Shown: positions 6,902 to 14,368, counted from the stretch's first letter. The stretch is 15,584 bases of DNA from Cyclobacteriaceae bacterium (GCA_019751475.1 JAIENH010000631.1:1-15584), one strand, 5' to 3'. Notes: generated by a model from the letters alone, not told the origin. A program made the numbers and translations.

Positions 6902-8335
6902 TTACCGCCTTCTGATGAAGAGGGTGCACGTAGCATCCGCAAATTTCACTTCATTGTTTTTGTTGAACATGGCCATAACATAGTTCGATTGTTCTTCCGA
7001 AAACCCAGGATCCGGATATCGACTTTGTCTTAACAACCATATCGAATCAACCTTTGAGACTATTTCGTGGAAATTGCAAAGAGTGTTATCGCAATACAAT
7101 TGATCGCTTGCCACTGATTTACGCTGTAGGTTAAGGTAATAGTTGTAATACCAAGCGTACCGCGCAAAACTCGCTGTTTTAGAACCTGACGAAACTACCG
7201 CAGCTCCCTCTTTCCATTGTTCGATGGGCGCTTTATCGTACAATGGCTTTATGTAAAGCAAGTTGAGGCAAGCTAAAATGAAAAGCCCTGAGATGGCAAA
7301 TTTCATAAGCTTTGGGTTCAACGTGTCAAATCCTACCGCGATGAGTAGGAAGACAGCCGGCAAAACAATAAAACTATATTTATATGTTAATAGCGGAATC
7401 TTAATTAAGGAATACACGAGGGGGATTAAAAATCCAAAAACGATCCAGCCAACGATAATAAGTTTTTCAACACTTAGTTTTGATGGTAGCTCCTGCAAGA
7501 AAAGCTTGACAAAGGTAATTCCAAAGAATGCAAAGACGATGCACGTTACAATCTCTCGAAAATATACCCAGTGAAACATGGCTGGAAAGTAAAATTGCAC
7601 GGGTTCAACATGGAACTCTGTAATTTTTAAATCAGAAAAAATGACAGACAACCAATGTGCTATCATTAAGGCACTTCCAACACCTGATAAGAGCGCTTTC
7701 ACCAGTAAGCTAATTTTCTTCTTGAATAGAAAATGAATAATGAGGTAGAGCAGAAATTGCGAGATGAATACAACCATTCCAAAGTAATGGGTGTTCAGTA
7801 GAAGCCCGGTACAGATCATGTATAGAAAAAAATCTGTCCATCGTTCTGACCGGATACTTCTCACGTAAAAAAGATAAGAGAGGCAGGATAAAATAAAGAC
7901 TAAAGGATAAAACCGTGCTTCACGCGATAGATCAATATGAAAGTAATTAATAGAAGTAATAAACGCGCAAAGCAAACCTACGCGGTTACTACTGAATGCC
8001 TTTCCCAAAAAGAAAATGCTGATTATACCCAGTAGTCCCAATACTGCTGAAAGAGACCTGCCTGCGAGGTCGTTATAGCCAAAACTATCAAGCCAATAGT
8101 GTAGCAGCACAAAATAGAGAGGAGGCTGGTCAGTTTTAGCGTATTCAATGACCTCACTCAAAGAGTGATCGGGATTCGCCCCATTCATACTGTGAATCTC
8201 ATCCACCCAAAGGCTAAAGTGATCAAGCCTGTAGAACCGAATGCAGCCACCAATGATGAGAATAATACTCAGGTATAACCAGGTGATCGACATTGACCTG
8301 CCACGTGCCTGTTCCTCTATGACTGGTGAATTCAT
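6902..8335 (-). CDS. GT39-family (ArnT/PMT-like) membrane glycosyltransferase
   Basis: A 477-residue GT-C fold membrane protein. After a short cytoplasmic tail and the first membrane segment (about residues 17-32) comes the first periplasmic loop with F-S-L-W-V-D-E-I-H (40-48); the Asp-Glu pair D45-E46 matches the catalytic/metal site of the PMT/ArnT group. The next conserved element, T-D-Q-P-P-L-Y-F (68-75), is also typical. Around ten further hydrophobic segments follow, and then a soluble C-terminal part from about residue 365. These enzymes use polyprenyl-phosphate-linked sugars as donors on the periplasmic side and glycosylate lipids, glycans or proteins. The GT2 gene at 622 is a natural donor-making partner. 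The gene is convergent with, and abuts, the DUF1972 gene, and is divergent from the WecA-type gene across 42 bp. Acceptor and sugar are unknown. Confidence 0.85.
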   Translation of the reverse strand: MNSPVIEEQARGRSMSITWLYLSIILIIGGCIRFYRLDHFSLWVDEIHSMNGANPDHSLSEVIEYAKTDQPPLYFVLLHYWLDSFGYNDLAGRSLSAVLGLLGIISIFFLGKAFSSNRVGLLCAFITSINYFHIDLSREARFYPLVFILSCLSYLFYVRSIRSERWTDFFLYMICTGLLLNTHYFGMVVFISQFLLYLIIHFLFKKKISLLVKALLSGVGSALMIAHWLSVIFSDLKITEFHVEPVQFYFPAMFHWVYFREIVTCIVFAFFGITFVKLFLQELPSKLSVEKLIIVGWIVFGFLIPLVYSLIKIPLLTYKYSFIVLPAVFLLIAVGFDTLNPKLMKFAISGLFILACLNLLYIKPLYDKAPIEQWKEGAAVVSSGSKTASFARYAWYYNYYLNLQRKSVASDQLYCDNTLCNFHEIVSKVDSIWLLRQSRYPDPGFSEEQSNYVMAMFNKNNEVKFADATCTLFIRRR

Positions 8336-8377
8336 TGAAATTATTTCACTTACTTTGCCGCAGATTGCAACTTACTC

Positions 8378-9421
8378 ATGATCACGAATTTTGCCGCTAT
8401 TGCCACTTCCTTTTTAATATCTTTTTTAATCGTTCCGGTTATAATCAAGTATTCGCTACAGGCAAACTTAGTAGATACTCCTGGACGAAGAAAGATTCAT
8501 AAGAAGGAGACGCCCTCCATGGGAGGCATAGCGATCTTTATTGGATGCATGGTTTCAGCCTTTGTTTGGATGGATTTTGATTCATGGTACTCCATTCGAT
8601 ATGTTCTGGCCGCATTGAGCGTGATGTTTTTTGTGGGGCTCCGGGATGATACAGTCCCCTTAAAGCCCTATCTGAAGCTTTTGGGCCAAATTGTTTGTGC
8701 TGTAATTATAGTATATGCGGATATCCGACTTGTTTCATTTTATGGCTTTCTGGCTATCCACGATGTTCCTTTGGTGGTAAGTTGGGGTATCACAATTTTT
8801 ACAATTATTGTAGTGACGAATGCTTACAATTTAATTGATGGCCTTGATGGATTGGCGGGCACAGTCTCAGTATTGTCTTTGGCTGTTTTTGGCGTTTGGT
8901 TCTTTTTAATAGAAGACTATATATTTTCATTATTGTCCTTTTCCATGCTTGGTGCAATCTTGGGTTTTCTCTACTTTAATTGGGAACCATCGAAAATTTT
9001 TATGGGCGACACAGGGGCACTAGTAATAGGCCTCTTTCTATCGATCATGGTGATTAGGTTTATTCATACCAATGCCTATCTACCTGGATTCCATCCTTAT
9101 CGGTTCAAGGCATCTATCGCTACGGGCATTTGCATCATCTTGGTTCCCCTCTTTGATACGCTTCGAATTTTTATACTTCGTGTAGTACAAAAGAAGTCTC
9201 CATTTAAGCCGGATAAAAGCCATATTCATCACGCAATTATGAGATTAGGGGCCTCTCATCAGCTCACCACCATTATTCTTGCTTCGCTTCAAGCTACGTA
9301 CATCTTGATGGCTGTAGCTCTTCATAACTTGGGTGAGAATTATGTATTACTAATTATTTTCGTTTTGTCTGTCATACTTAGCGTTACGTTGGATAGAATG
9401 ATCCTGAAAAAGATTGCGTAG
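8378..9421 (+). CDS. wecA: WecA/TagO-type undecaprenyl-phosphate sugar-1-phosphate transferase
   Basis: A 347-residue member of the polyprenyl-phosphate N-acetylhexosamine-1-phosphate transferase (PNPT) family. It moves a sugar phosphate, typically GlcNAc-1-P from UDP-GlcNAc, to undecaprenyl phosphate, the first membrane step of O-antigen, teichoic acid or other lipid-linked glycan synthesis. All key elements are visible: D-T-P-G-R-R-K-I-H (33-41), S-M-G-G (47-50), the Asp pair in L-R-D-D (88-91), N-A-Y-N-L-I-D-G-L-D-G-L-A (148-160), F-M-G-D-T-G (208-213) and the late H-I-H-H motif (282-285). Roughly ten to eleven hydrophobic segments fit the family. The bacillithiol- or peptidoglycan-type alternative (MraY) is less likely because of the H-I-H-H form and length. 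The gene lies 6 nt upstream of pheS, so its expression seems tied to a housekeeping gene rather than to the glycan cluster behind it. The symbol is by family; the substrate is not proven. Confidence 0.92.
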   Translation: MITNFAAIATSFLISFLIVPVIIKYSLQANLVDTPGRRKIHKKETPSMGGIAIFIGCMVSAFVWMDFDSWYSIRYVLAALSVMFFVGLRDDTVPLKPYLKLLGQIVCAVIIVYADIRLVSFYGFLAIHDVPLVVSWGITIFTIIVVTNAYNLIDGLDGLAGTVSVLSLAVFGVWFFLIEDYIFSLLSFSMLGAILGFLYFNWEPSKIFMGDTGALVIGLFLSIMVIRFIHTNAYLPGFHPYRFKASIATGICIILVPLFDTLRIFILRVVQKKSPFKPDKSHIHHAIMRLGASHQLTTIILASLQATYILMAVALHNLGENYVLLIIFVLSVILSVTLDRMILKKIA

Positions 9422-9427
9422 ATAACT

Positions 9428-10450
9428 ATGATTTCAACGTTAGAAGATGTCCGCAAAGAAGTTGAGAATTATAAAGTCGTTAATTCAGACGACATCGAGT
9501 CCTACCGTCTGAAATACCTCAGCCGAAAAGGAGTTATTCCTCAGTTGTTTGATGAGTTGAAGACCTTACCATCGGAGCAGAAGAAGTTAGTTGGCAAGCC
9601 GTTGAATGAGCTTAAACAACTTGCTGAAGCCAAACTAAAGGAATGGACCGAAGCAATCAGCGCTGGAGGGCAAACAGTTGAAACAGGTGTAGATCTCACA
9701 CTCCCCATCACTCCCCACAAAACTGGTAGCCTGCACCCGTTGAGCCTTACCCGGTATCGAATCATCGAGATTTTTGAGCGACTTGGTTTCAATGTGGCGG
9801 ATGGGCCTGAGATTGAAGACGACTGGCATAATTTCTCAGCGCTCAATTTCCCGGAGAACCATCCGGCTCGTGAGATGCAGGACACGTTTTTTATTTCAAA
9901 AAACCCAGATATACTCTTGCGTACTCACACCTCCAATGTGCAAGTGCGACTAATGGAAAAGCAGAAGCCACCCATTCGAGCTATCATGCCCGGGCGAGTG
10001 TATCGCAACGAGGCTATCTCAGCACGAGCCCATTGTTTCTTTCACCAGGTAGAAGGCCTCTACGTTGATAAGAATGTCAGTTTTGCGGATTTGAAGCAGA
10101 CACTCTATCATTTTGCCAAGGAGATGTTCGGGGCGGATACAAAAATCCGACTGCGGCCGTCTTTCTTCCCTTTCACGGAACCCAGTGCCGAGATTGACAT
10201 CTCATGTTTCATCTGCCACGGTGCGGGTTGCAATGTATGTAAGCACAGCGGCTGGGTGGAGATAGCCGGCTCGGGTATGGTGCATCCCAATGTGCTGCGC
10301 AACTGCAATATCGATCCCGAGGAATATACAGGCTTTGCATTTGGCATGGGTATCGAGCGGGTCACCATGCTTCGCTATGGCATTGACGACTTGCGTTTGT
10401 TTTCTGAAAACGACATTCGCTTTCTGAGACAATTCAAAACCGTAATGTGA
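9428..10450 (+). CDS. pheS: Phenylalanine--tRNA ligase alpha subunit
   Basis: A complete 340-residue PheS, the catalytic alpha subunit of the alpha2-beta2 phenylalanyl-tRNA synthetase, which charges tRNA-Phe in the cytoplasm. Residues 1-80 form the N-terminal coiled-coil tRNA-binding arm. The class II core follows: H-P-L-S-L-T-R (103-109), F-S-A-L-N-F-P (136-142), R-T-H-T-S-N-V-Q (165-172), motif 2 around G-R-V-Y-R-N-E-A (189-196), F-F-P-F-T-E-P-S-A-E (246-255) and motif 3 G-M-G-I-E-R (306-311). Between them lies a short insertion with Cys260, Cys263, Cys268 and Cys271 (C-x2-C-x4-C-x2-C), a probable zinc knuckle. Such insertions occur in some other bacterial PheS proteins, while the E. coli protein has a shorter loop. 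pheT is not adjacent. The stop overlaps the next gene's ATG by one base. Confidence 0.98.
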   Translation: MISTLEDVRKEVENYKVVNSDDIESYRLKYLSRKGVIPQLFDELKTLPSEQKKLVGKPLNELKQLAEAKLKEWTEAISAGGQTVETGVDLTLPITPHKTGSLHPLSLTRYRIIEIFERLGFNVADGPEIEDDWHNFSALNFPENHPAREMQDTFFISKNPDILLRTHTSNVQVRLMEKQKPPIRAIMPGRVYRNEAISARAHCFFHQVEGLYVDKNVSFADLKQTLYHFAKEMFGADTKIRLRPSFFPFTEPSAEIDISCFICHGAGCNVCKHSGWVEIAGSGMVHPNVLRNCNIDPEEYTGFAFGMGIERVTMLRYGIDDLRLFSENDIRFLRQFKTVM

Positions 10451-11301
10451 TGAACATCCAGACGGTGGCCGTTGTAGGTGCAGGTACCATGGGGCTGGGT
10501 ATCGCCCAGGTATGTGCTTCTGCCGGACTAGAAACTCAATTGTTTGATGTCGATAAGGTACAAGTTGACCGCGCGCTGGCCACCATTCAAGCAAACCTTA
10601 CCGCGGCACTTGAGAAAGGAAAACTCACTCTTCAGCAAAAAGAAGAAACACTGGCTAGACTCAAACCTGCATATTTGTTAAGCGAGGTAAAAGCAGATTT
10701 GATTGTCGAAGCAATTGTAGAGCGTCTGGACGTAAAGCAAAAATTATTTGCCAACCTTGAAGCGCTAAACAAAAGCGAAGTTATTCTGGCTACAAACACT
10801 TCTTCCATTTCGGTCAGTCGTATTGCATCTGTATTGAAGAATCCCAGTCGATGTATTGGATGGCATTTTTTTAATCCGGCTGACCGTATGAAGCTGGTGG
10901 AGATTATTTCCGGTAAGGAGACAGACCCTGCGCTCGTGGGAGCGTTGGTGGAATTGTCGAAACGACTTGGAAAAAATGCAGTGGTTGCAAAAGATTCTCC
11001 GGGTTTCATCGTTAACAGGGTAGCGCGACCGTACTATGTAGAGTCAATCAAGCTCCTGGAGGAAGGTGTAGCCGATGTAACAGCGATTGACCGGTTGATG
11101 CGTTCGGCAGGCTTTAAGATGGGCCCCTTTGAACTCATGGACCTGATTGGGGTGGATACCAACCTTGCTGTGACTACCTCCGTGTATGAGGGCTTTGGGA
11201 AAGCCACCCGGTTTGCACCCAGCAGCACGCAACAGCAATTGGTGGCGCAGGGCCGACTGGGAAAAAAATCCGGAAAAGGATTTTATGATTATTCGAAGTA
11301 G
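10450..11301 (+). CDS. 3-hydroxyacyl-CoA (3-hydroxybutyryl-CoA) dehydrogenase
   Basis: A 283-residue NAD(P)-dependent 3-hydroxyacyl-CoA dehydrogenase of the short single-domain-pair type. It interconverts 3-hydroxyacyl-CoA and 3-ketoacyl-CoA in fatty acid, butanoate or phenylacetate-type pathways. The Rossmann motif is V-G-A-G-T-M-G-L-G-I-A (9-19). The catalytic set is complete at the spacing of the human enzyme: Ser118 in T-N-T-S-S (115-119), His139 in H-F-F-N-P (139-143), Glu151 in K-L-V-E (148-151) and Asn189 in F-I-V-N-R (186-190). The C-terminal dimer domain has G-P-F-E-L-M-D-L-I-G (225-234) and ends G-K-G-F-Y-D-Y. One unusual residue pair is D-R in N-P-A-D-R-M-K-L, where many homologs have P-V. 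The ATG at 10450 shares its A with the pheS stop; a GTG at 10447 is less likely. The 3' end overlaps the lipoprotein gene by 17 nt. Confidence 0.95.
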   Translation: MNIQTVAVVGAGTMGLGIAQVCASAGLETQLFDVDKVQVDRALATIQANLTAALEKGKLTLQQKEETLARLKPAYLLSEVKADLIVEAIVERLDVKQKLFANLEALNKSEVILATNTSSISVSRIASVLKNPSRCIGWHFFNPADRMKLVEIISGKETDPALVGALVELSKRLGKNAVVAKDSPGFIVNRVARPYYVESIKLLEEGVADVTAIDRLMRSAGFKMGPFELMDLIGVDTNLAVTTSVYEGFGKATRFAPSSTQQQLVAQGRLGKKSGKGFYDYSK

Positions 11302-11743
11302 ATTTTTGAAAAGTGTTTCTAAAACCGTGGTGTTGTTCGGCTGCATGCTGGTGGCCTGTGGTCGCGATCTGAGTGATGACCCAATTCCTTTTGTGCCTTT
11401 CCCAGATCTTCCGGTTAATCTTTCCTTCCCGGAATATCAGTCGCTGGCGATAGACGGTGGTGTGAAAGAAATCAACAACATCGGAGTGAGGGGTGTAATC
11501 GTGTACCGTAAAGACAAGAGCACGTATTATGCTATTGAGCGTAATTGCTCATTCCGCCCTAACGAAGCGTGCGCTACGGTAAACGTACACGTTTCGAATC
11601 TTTACTTGACCGATCCCTGCTGCGGTTCTAATTTCAGTTTTGAGGGCGTCCCTACCGGAGGAGCAGCATGGCGCCCTTTACGAAAGTATCGTACCGAATT
11701 AAACGGCAACGTACTGACGATCTCCAGCGAAGCGGTGAACTAA
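11285..11743 (+). CDS. Small lipoprotein with a degenerate Rieske-like domain
   Basis: A 152-residue protein starting at the ATG at 11285, inside the end of the dehydrogenase gene. It has a lipoprotein signal: basic N-terminus, hydrophobic core and lipobox L-V-A-C with Cys25 as the lipidated residue. Acidic residues follow closely (R-D-L-S-D-D), which could favour surface export in Bacteroidota; that is inference. The C-terminal half (about 70-148) resembles a Rieske [2Fe-2S] domain: G-V-I-V-Y (70-74), a first cysteine region (C88, C96, H102), then D-P-C-C-G-S-N-F (110-117) and G-G-A-A-W-R-P-L-R-K-Y (125-135), which line up with the usual C-P-C-H-G-S and G-P-A-x-x-P-L-x-x-Y. The standard C-x-H and C-x2-H ligands are not intact: the second-motif Cys is Asp110 and its His is Cys113. 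Cluster binding is therefore doubtful or altered. The 3' end overlaps the convergent permease gene by 4 nt. Confidence 0.72.
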   Translation: MIIRSRFLKSVSKTVVLFGCMLVACGRDLSDDPIPFVPFPDLPVNLSFPEYQSLAIDGGVKEINNIGVRGVIVYRKDKSTYYAIERNCSFRPNEACATVNVHVSNLYLTDPCCGSNFSFEGVPTGGAAWRPLRKYRTELNGNVLTISSEAVN

Positions 11744-13194
11744 GATCCTTTCTCCTTTCTCAGCAAACTATTCTTCTTCCCGTAAAGGAAATACACAAAC
11801 AGACCAACGATCAACCAGCCAAAGGCCATGAGTTGGGTAGTGCTGTCAAGTGCGTAAATCAATGCCGAGCAAATCAAGATGCCTAAAATTGGAACGAGCG
11901 GCACCAGGGGAGTTTTGAAAGGCCGGGGAGCACTTGGGTTGGCAACCCGCATCACCCAGATTCCGGCACATACCAATACAAACGCGAAGAGTGTTCCGAA
12001 ACTCGTCAAGTCACCCGCTACACTGCCTGGCACAAAACCGCCAAAGAGTGACACAAAGATGAACAATATCCAGTTTGCCTTGAAGGGTGTGCGGAAGGTG
12101 CTGTGCAATTGTGAAAACACTCTGGGCACCAGCCCATCTTTTGACATAGAATAAAACACGCGCGATTGGCCCATCAACATCACGAGTATCACCGATGAGA
12201 AGCCAGCCAGAATAGCCACCGTGATTAATGTAGCCAGCCACTCATAACCGGGCATGTATGTTTTGATTGCGTAAGCCACCGATGCCTCTTTGCCGGCAAC
12301 CTTAAACTCTTGCCAGTTGGCAATGCCTGTGAGCACATGAGAAAACAAAACAAACAACAATGTACAGATCACCAGTGAGCCCAATATACCAATAGGCATA
12401 TCGCGTTTGGGATTTTTAGCTTCCTGCGCTGCGGTGGATACCGCATCAAATCCGATGAAGGCAAAGAAAACGATACCTGCTCCACCGAGCACGCCACCCC
12501 ATCCATGATTTCGCCAGGATTCATGACCAGGCATATCAGCAGGAATGGTGAAAGGTGTGTAGTTGGCCTCGTTGATAAATCCCCAGCCAAGCACAATGAA
12601 TATCAACACGATCGAAACTTTCACAAATACAATGACGGCATTGACTATAGCCGACTCTTGCGTGCCTTTTATTAAAATGAGTGTGAGCATGAGCAGAATA
12701 AATACAGCGGGAACATTCATGAGCCCTTGTATCCCATCAATGGAAGTTTCCCAGGGGGAATGACACCACTGGTAGGGAATCGTACCACCCAACAAACTGT
12801 TTAGATATTCGCTCCACGCAATGGACACGGTAGCGGAGGCAAGTGCATATTCCAATACCAGTGCCCAACCAATCACCCAGGCCATAAACTCGCCCATGGT
12901 AACGTAGGCATATGCATAGGCACTGCCTGCAATGGGTATCATCGCGGCAAACTCCGCGTAACATAATCCTGCAAAGGCACAACCAATACCACCAATAATG
13001 TAGGAGACCACTACGGCCGGCCCGGCTGCCTCTCCGGCTGCGGCTGCCGTGCGTACAAACAAGCCCGCGCCAATAATGGCGCCTATACCAAGCGCTATCA
13101 GGTTGATCGGGCCCAGGGTACGTTTCAGTCCTTTTTCAGAATCGCCCGACTGGGTCATTAACTGCTCCAGCGGCTTTTTAATGAATAAACTCAT
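11740..13194 (-). CDS. APC superfamily amino acid permease (cationic amino acid transporter-like)
   Basis: A 484-residue polytopic transporter of the amino acid-polyamine-organocation superfamily. The N-terminus K-R-T-L-G-P-I-N-L-I-A-L-G-I-G-A (24-39) leads into the substrate-binding unwound helix 1, G-A-I-I-G-A-G-L-F-V (38-47). Helix 2/3 signs include G-L-C-Y-A-E-F-A-A-M-I-P (76-87) and S-A-Y-A-Y (91-95). A central F-I-G-F-D-A-V-S-T-A-A-Q-E-A-K-N-P-K-R-D segment is also characteristic. About twelve to thirteen hydrophobic segments are visible, and the length fits the CAT/YfnA-like bacterial group, which imports basic or neutral amino acids. The exact substrate cannot be told. It is the last gene of the minus-strand series, 75 bp after the serine hydrolase gene, so it may have its own promoter. 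Its stop overlaps the lipoprotein stop by 4 nt (CTAA read both ways). Confidence 0.92.
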   Translation of the reverse strand: MSLFIKKPLEQLMTQSGDSEKGLKRTLGPINLIALGIGAIIGAGLFVRTAAAAGEAAGPAVVVSYIIGGIGCAFAGLCYAEFAAMIPIAGSAYAYAYVTMGEFMAWVIGWALVLEYALASATVSIAWSEYLNSLLGGTIPYQWCHSPWETSIDGIQGLMNVPAVFILLMLTLILIKGTQESAIVNAVIVFVKVSIVLIFIVLGWGFINEANYTPFTIPADMPGHESWRNHGWGGVLGGAGIVFFAFIGFDAVSTAAQEAKNPKRDMPIGILGSLVICTLLFVLFSHVLTGIANWQEFKVAGKEASVAYAIKTYMPGYEWLATLITVAILAGFSSVILVMLMGQSRVFYSMSKDGLVPRVFSQLHSTFRTPFKANWILFIFVSLFGGFVPGSVAGDLTSFGTLFAFVLVCAGIWVMRVANPSAPRPFKTPLVPLVPILGILICSALIYALDSTTQLMAFGWLIVGLFVYFLYGKKNSLLRKEKGS

Positions 13195-13208
13195 GCGTTA
13201 CGGTAAGG

Positions 13209-13229
13209 TTAGGAAATTGTGGTTCCTAA
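13209..13229 (-). repeat. 7-bp inverted repeat upstream of the permease gene
   Basis: TTAGGAA (13209-13215) and TTCCTAA (13223-13229) are exact reverse complements around a 7-nt spacer, 14 nt before the permease ATG on the minus strand. Just upstream in the direction of transcription, at 13227-13234, the minus strand reads TACTTTTA, one base off the TAnnTTTG -7 consensus and overlapping the outer arm. The arrangement could be an operator or a leader hairpin for the permease. The arms are AT-rich and short, so chance is a real alternative. It is not a convincing terminator for the serine hydrolase gene because no T run follows. Confidence 0.35.
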
Positions 13230-13269
13230 AAGTAGAAAGATTAATGTATTTGCCAGCAGGTATTAAAGG

Positions 13270-14361
13270 TTATTCAAGCCAATTTTCCTTCTTCAATTCA
13301 CCTTTTACATAATCGGTGACAGAGCGCAGATTGCGTGGTGAGTTGCAAAGCATCACAAACAAAATCTTCTTTTCGGGTATGGACACGTAGTTGGCGATAA
13401 AGCCACCTTGGCTGCCCGTGTGGCCGATGGTCTTCAGTCCGTCATCGGTCTTGGCAATAAACCATGTCCAACCGATAAAGGCCGGGTCAGGGCCTGACCA
13501 GTTGGGGAAGTTTTTTACCTGGGCAGATTCGTCAATGGAGGCTTGGTTCAGGAAGGTGGCCTTCCGCAAGGCTAATTCGTATCGCGCGAGTTCCTCCACA
13601 TTGCTCCACACGCCTCCGTTGCCCGATGCAGCAAAAGTGGGCTCTTCACCATAATCATCTTCGCGCCACTGGCCTGCAATTTTTGTATACGCATGCGATA
13701 CACCGCTGGCGGGATGTGGCCCATCGGTGATGGTGGTGGCATTCATGCCGGAAGGCAACAGAATTTTTTCGCGGATAAAATCCTGCCACTTCATGCCACT
13801 AACTTTTTCAATGATAAGGGCGAGTCCGTTAAAGGCAGGATTTGAATAGTTGAAGCGCGAACCAGGCTCAAACTCGAGTGTATCAGTTTGGGTAATAAGC
13901 TGCCAGTTTTCTGCGTCTTTGGCGGTAAGCCAGTAAACCGTGTCCTTACTTACTTGCCGGTTGTCAGGCAGGCCGGATGTGTGCGTGAGTAGGTGTTTGA
14001 TCTTTACCTTGCGTGCGATGTCTTTGTTTTTGAATTCAGGAAAAAATTTGATCAAGCTGTCCTCCACCGACAACTTGCCTTCGTGTTGTAATATCAGGAT
14101 GGCATTGGAGACGAATGTCTTGGATATCGACCCCAGGTTGAAGAGTGTTTTTGTTGTTACCACTTTGCGTGTGCCTAAGTCGGCTAACCCAAATCCTTTT
14201 GAAAAAACTACGGAGGTGTCTTTCAAGATCAGCACGGCACCACCTGGCTGGTCGGCTGAAAATTCCTTTTCGAAATAAGTATTTAATGACTGATTAAACT
14301 CAGCGTATTTTTCATTTGTTGTACAAGCCGCCAATAACAGAAGCAGTAGAAATTTTTTCAT
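13270..14361 (-). CDS. Serine hydrolase lipoprotein, beta-lactamase/S12 (class C-like) family
   Basis: A 363-residue secreted lipoprotein with the penicillin-binding/class C beta-lactamase fold. The N-terminus is a lipoprotein signal with L-A-A-C and Cys13 as the lipid-bearing residue. The three active-site elements are present: S-I-S-K (78-81, nucleophile Ser78 and Lys81), Y-S-N (172-174) and H-T-G (314-316) in the KTG position. The H-L-L-T-H-T-S-G-L-P stretch (123-132) is also typical. Members act as D-alanyl-D-alanine peptidases, esterases, D-aminopeptidases or amidases; a histidine in the KTG motif is common in the non-lactamase members, so a resistance role is not implied. It starts 7 nt after the stop of the GH5-like gene and is probably in the same operon. 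Location would be periplasmic or on the outer membrane. Confidence 0.92.
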   Translation of the reverse strand: MKKFLLLLLLAACTTNEKYAEFNQSLNTYFEKEFSADQPGGAVLILKDTSVVFSKGFGLADLGTRKVVTTKTLFNLGSISKTFVSNAILILQHEGKLSVEDSLIKFFPEFKNKDIARKVKIKHLLTHTSGLPDNRQVSKDTVYWLTAKDAENWQLITQTDTLEFEPGSRFNYSNPAFNGLALIIEKVSGMKWQDFIREKILLPSGMNATTITDGPHPASGVSHAYTKIAGQWREDDYGEEPTFAASGNGGVWSNVEELARYELALRKATFLNQASIDESAQVKNFPNWSGPDPAFIGWTWFIAKTDDGLKTIGHTGSQGGFIANYVSIPEKKILFVMLCNSPRNLRSVTDYVKGELKKENWLE

Positions 14362-14368
14362 GCGAAGT

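Noticed and set aside
8336..8377. Promoter elements in the 42-bp divergent gap between the GT39-like and WecA-type genes
   Set aside because: TTACTTTG at 8350-8357 on plus and TAATTTCA on minus are imperfect, and neither has a partner at the proper -33 spacing. Promoters must be near but cannot be placed.
9541..9885. Antisense open frame of 114 codons inside pheS
   Set aside because: Fully contained in a certain conserved gene, rich in Ser/Cys/Arg as expected of a shadow, and without a start context.
10447..10449. GTG start at 10447 for the dehydrogenase
   Set aside because: The ATG three bases later gives the normal N-terminus and the common one-base TGATG stop/start overlap.
10202..10594. 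Open frame of 130 codons antisense to pheS and the dehydrogenase
   Set aside because: It overlaps two certain genes, shows no recognisable domain, and its residue mix is that of a shadow frame.
11186..11284. Longer N-terminus of the lipoprotein gene, starting at 11186
   Set aside because: The extra 33 residues lie wholly inside the dehydrogenase gene in another frame and would bury the lipoprotein signal; the ATG at 11285 gives a proper signal sequence.
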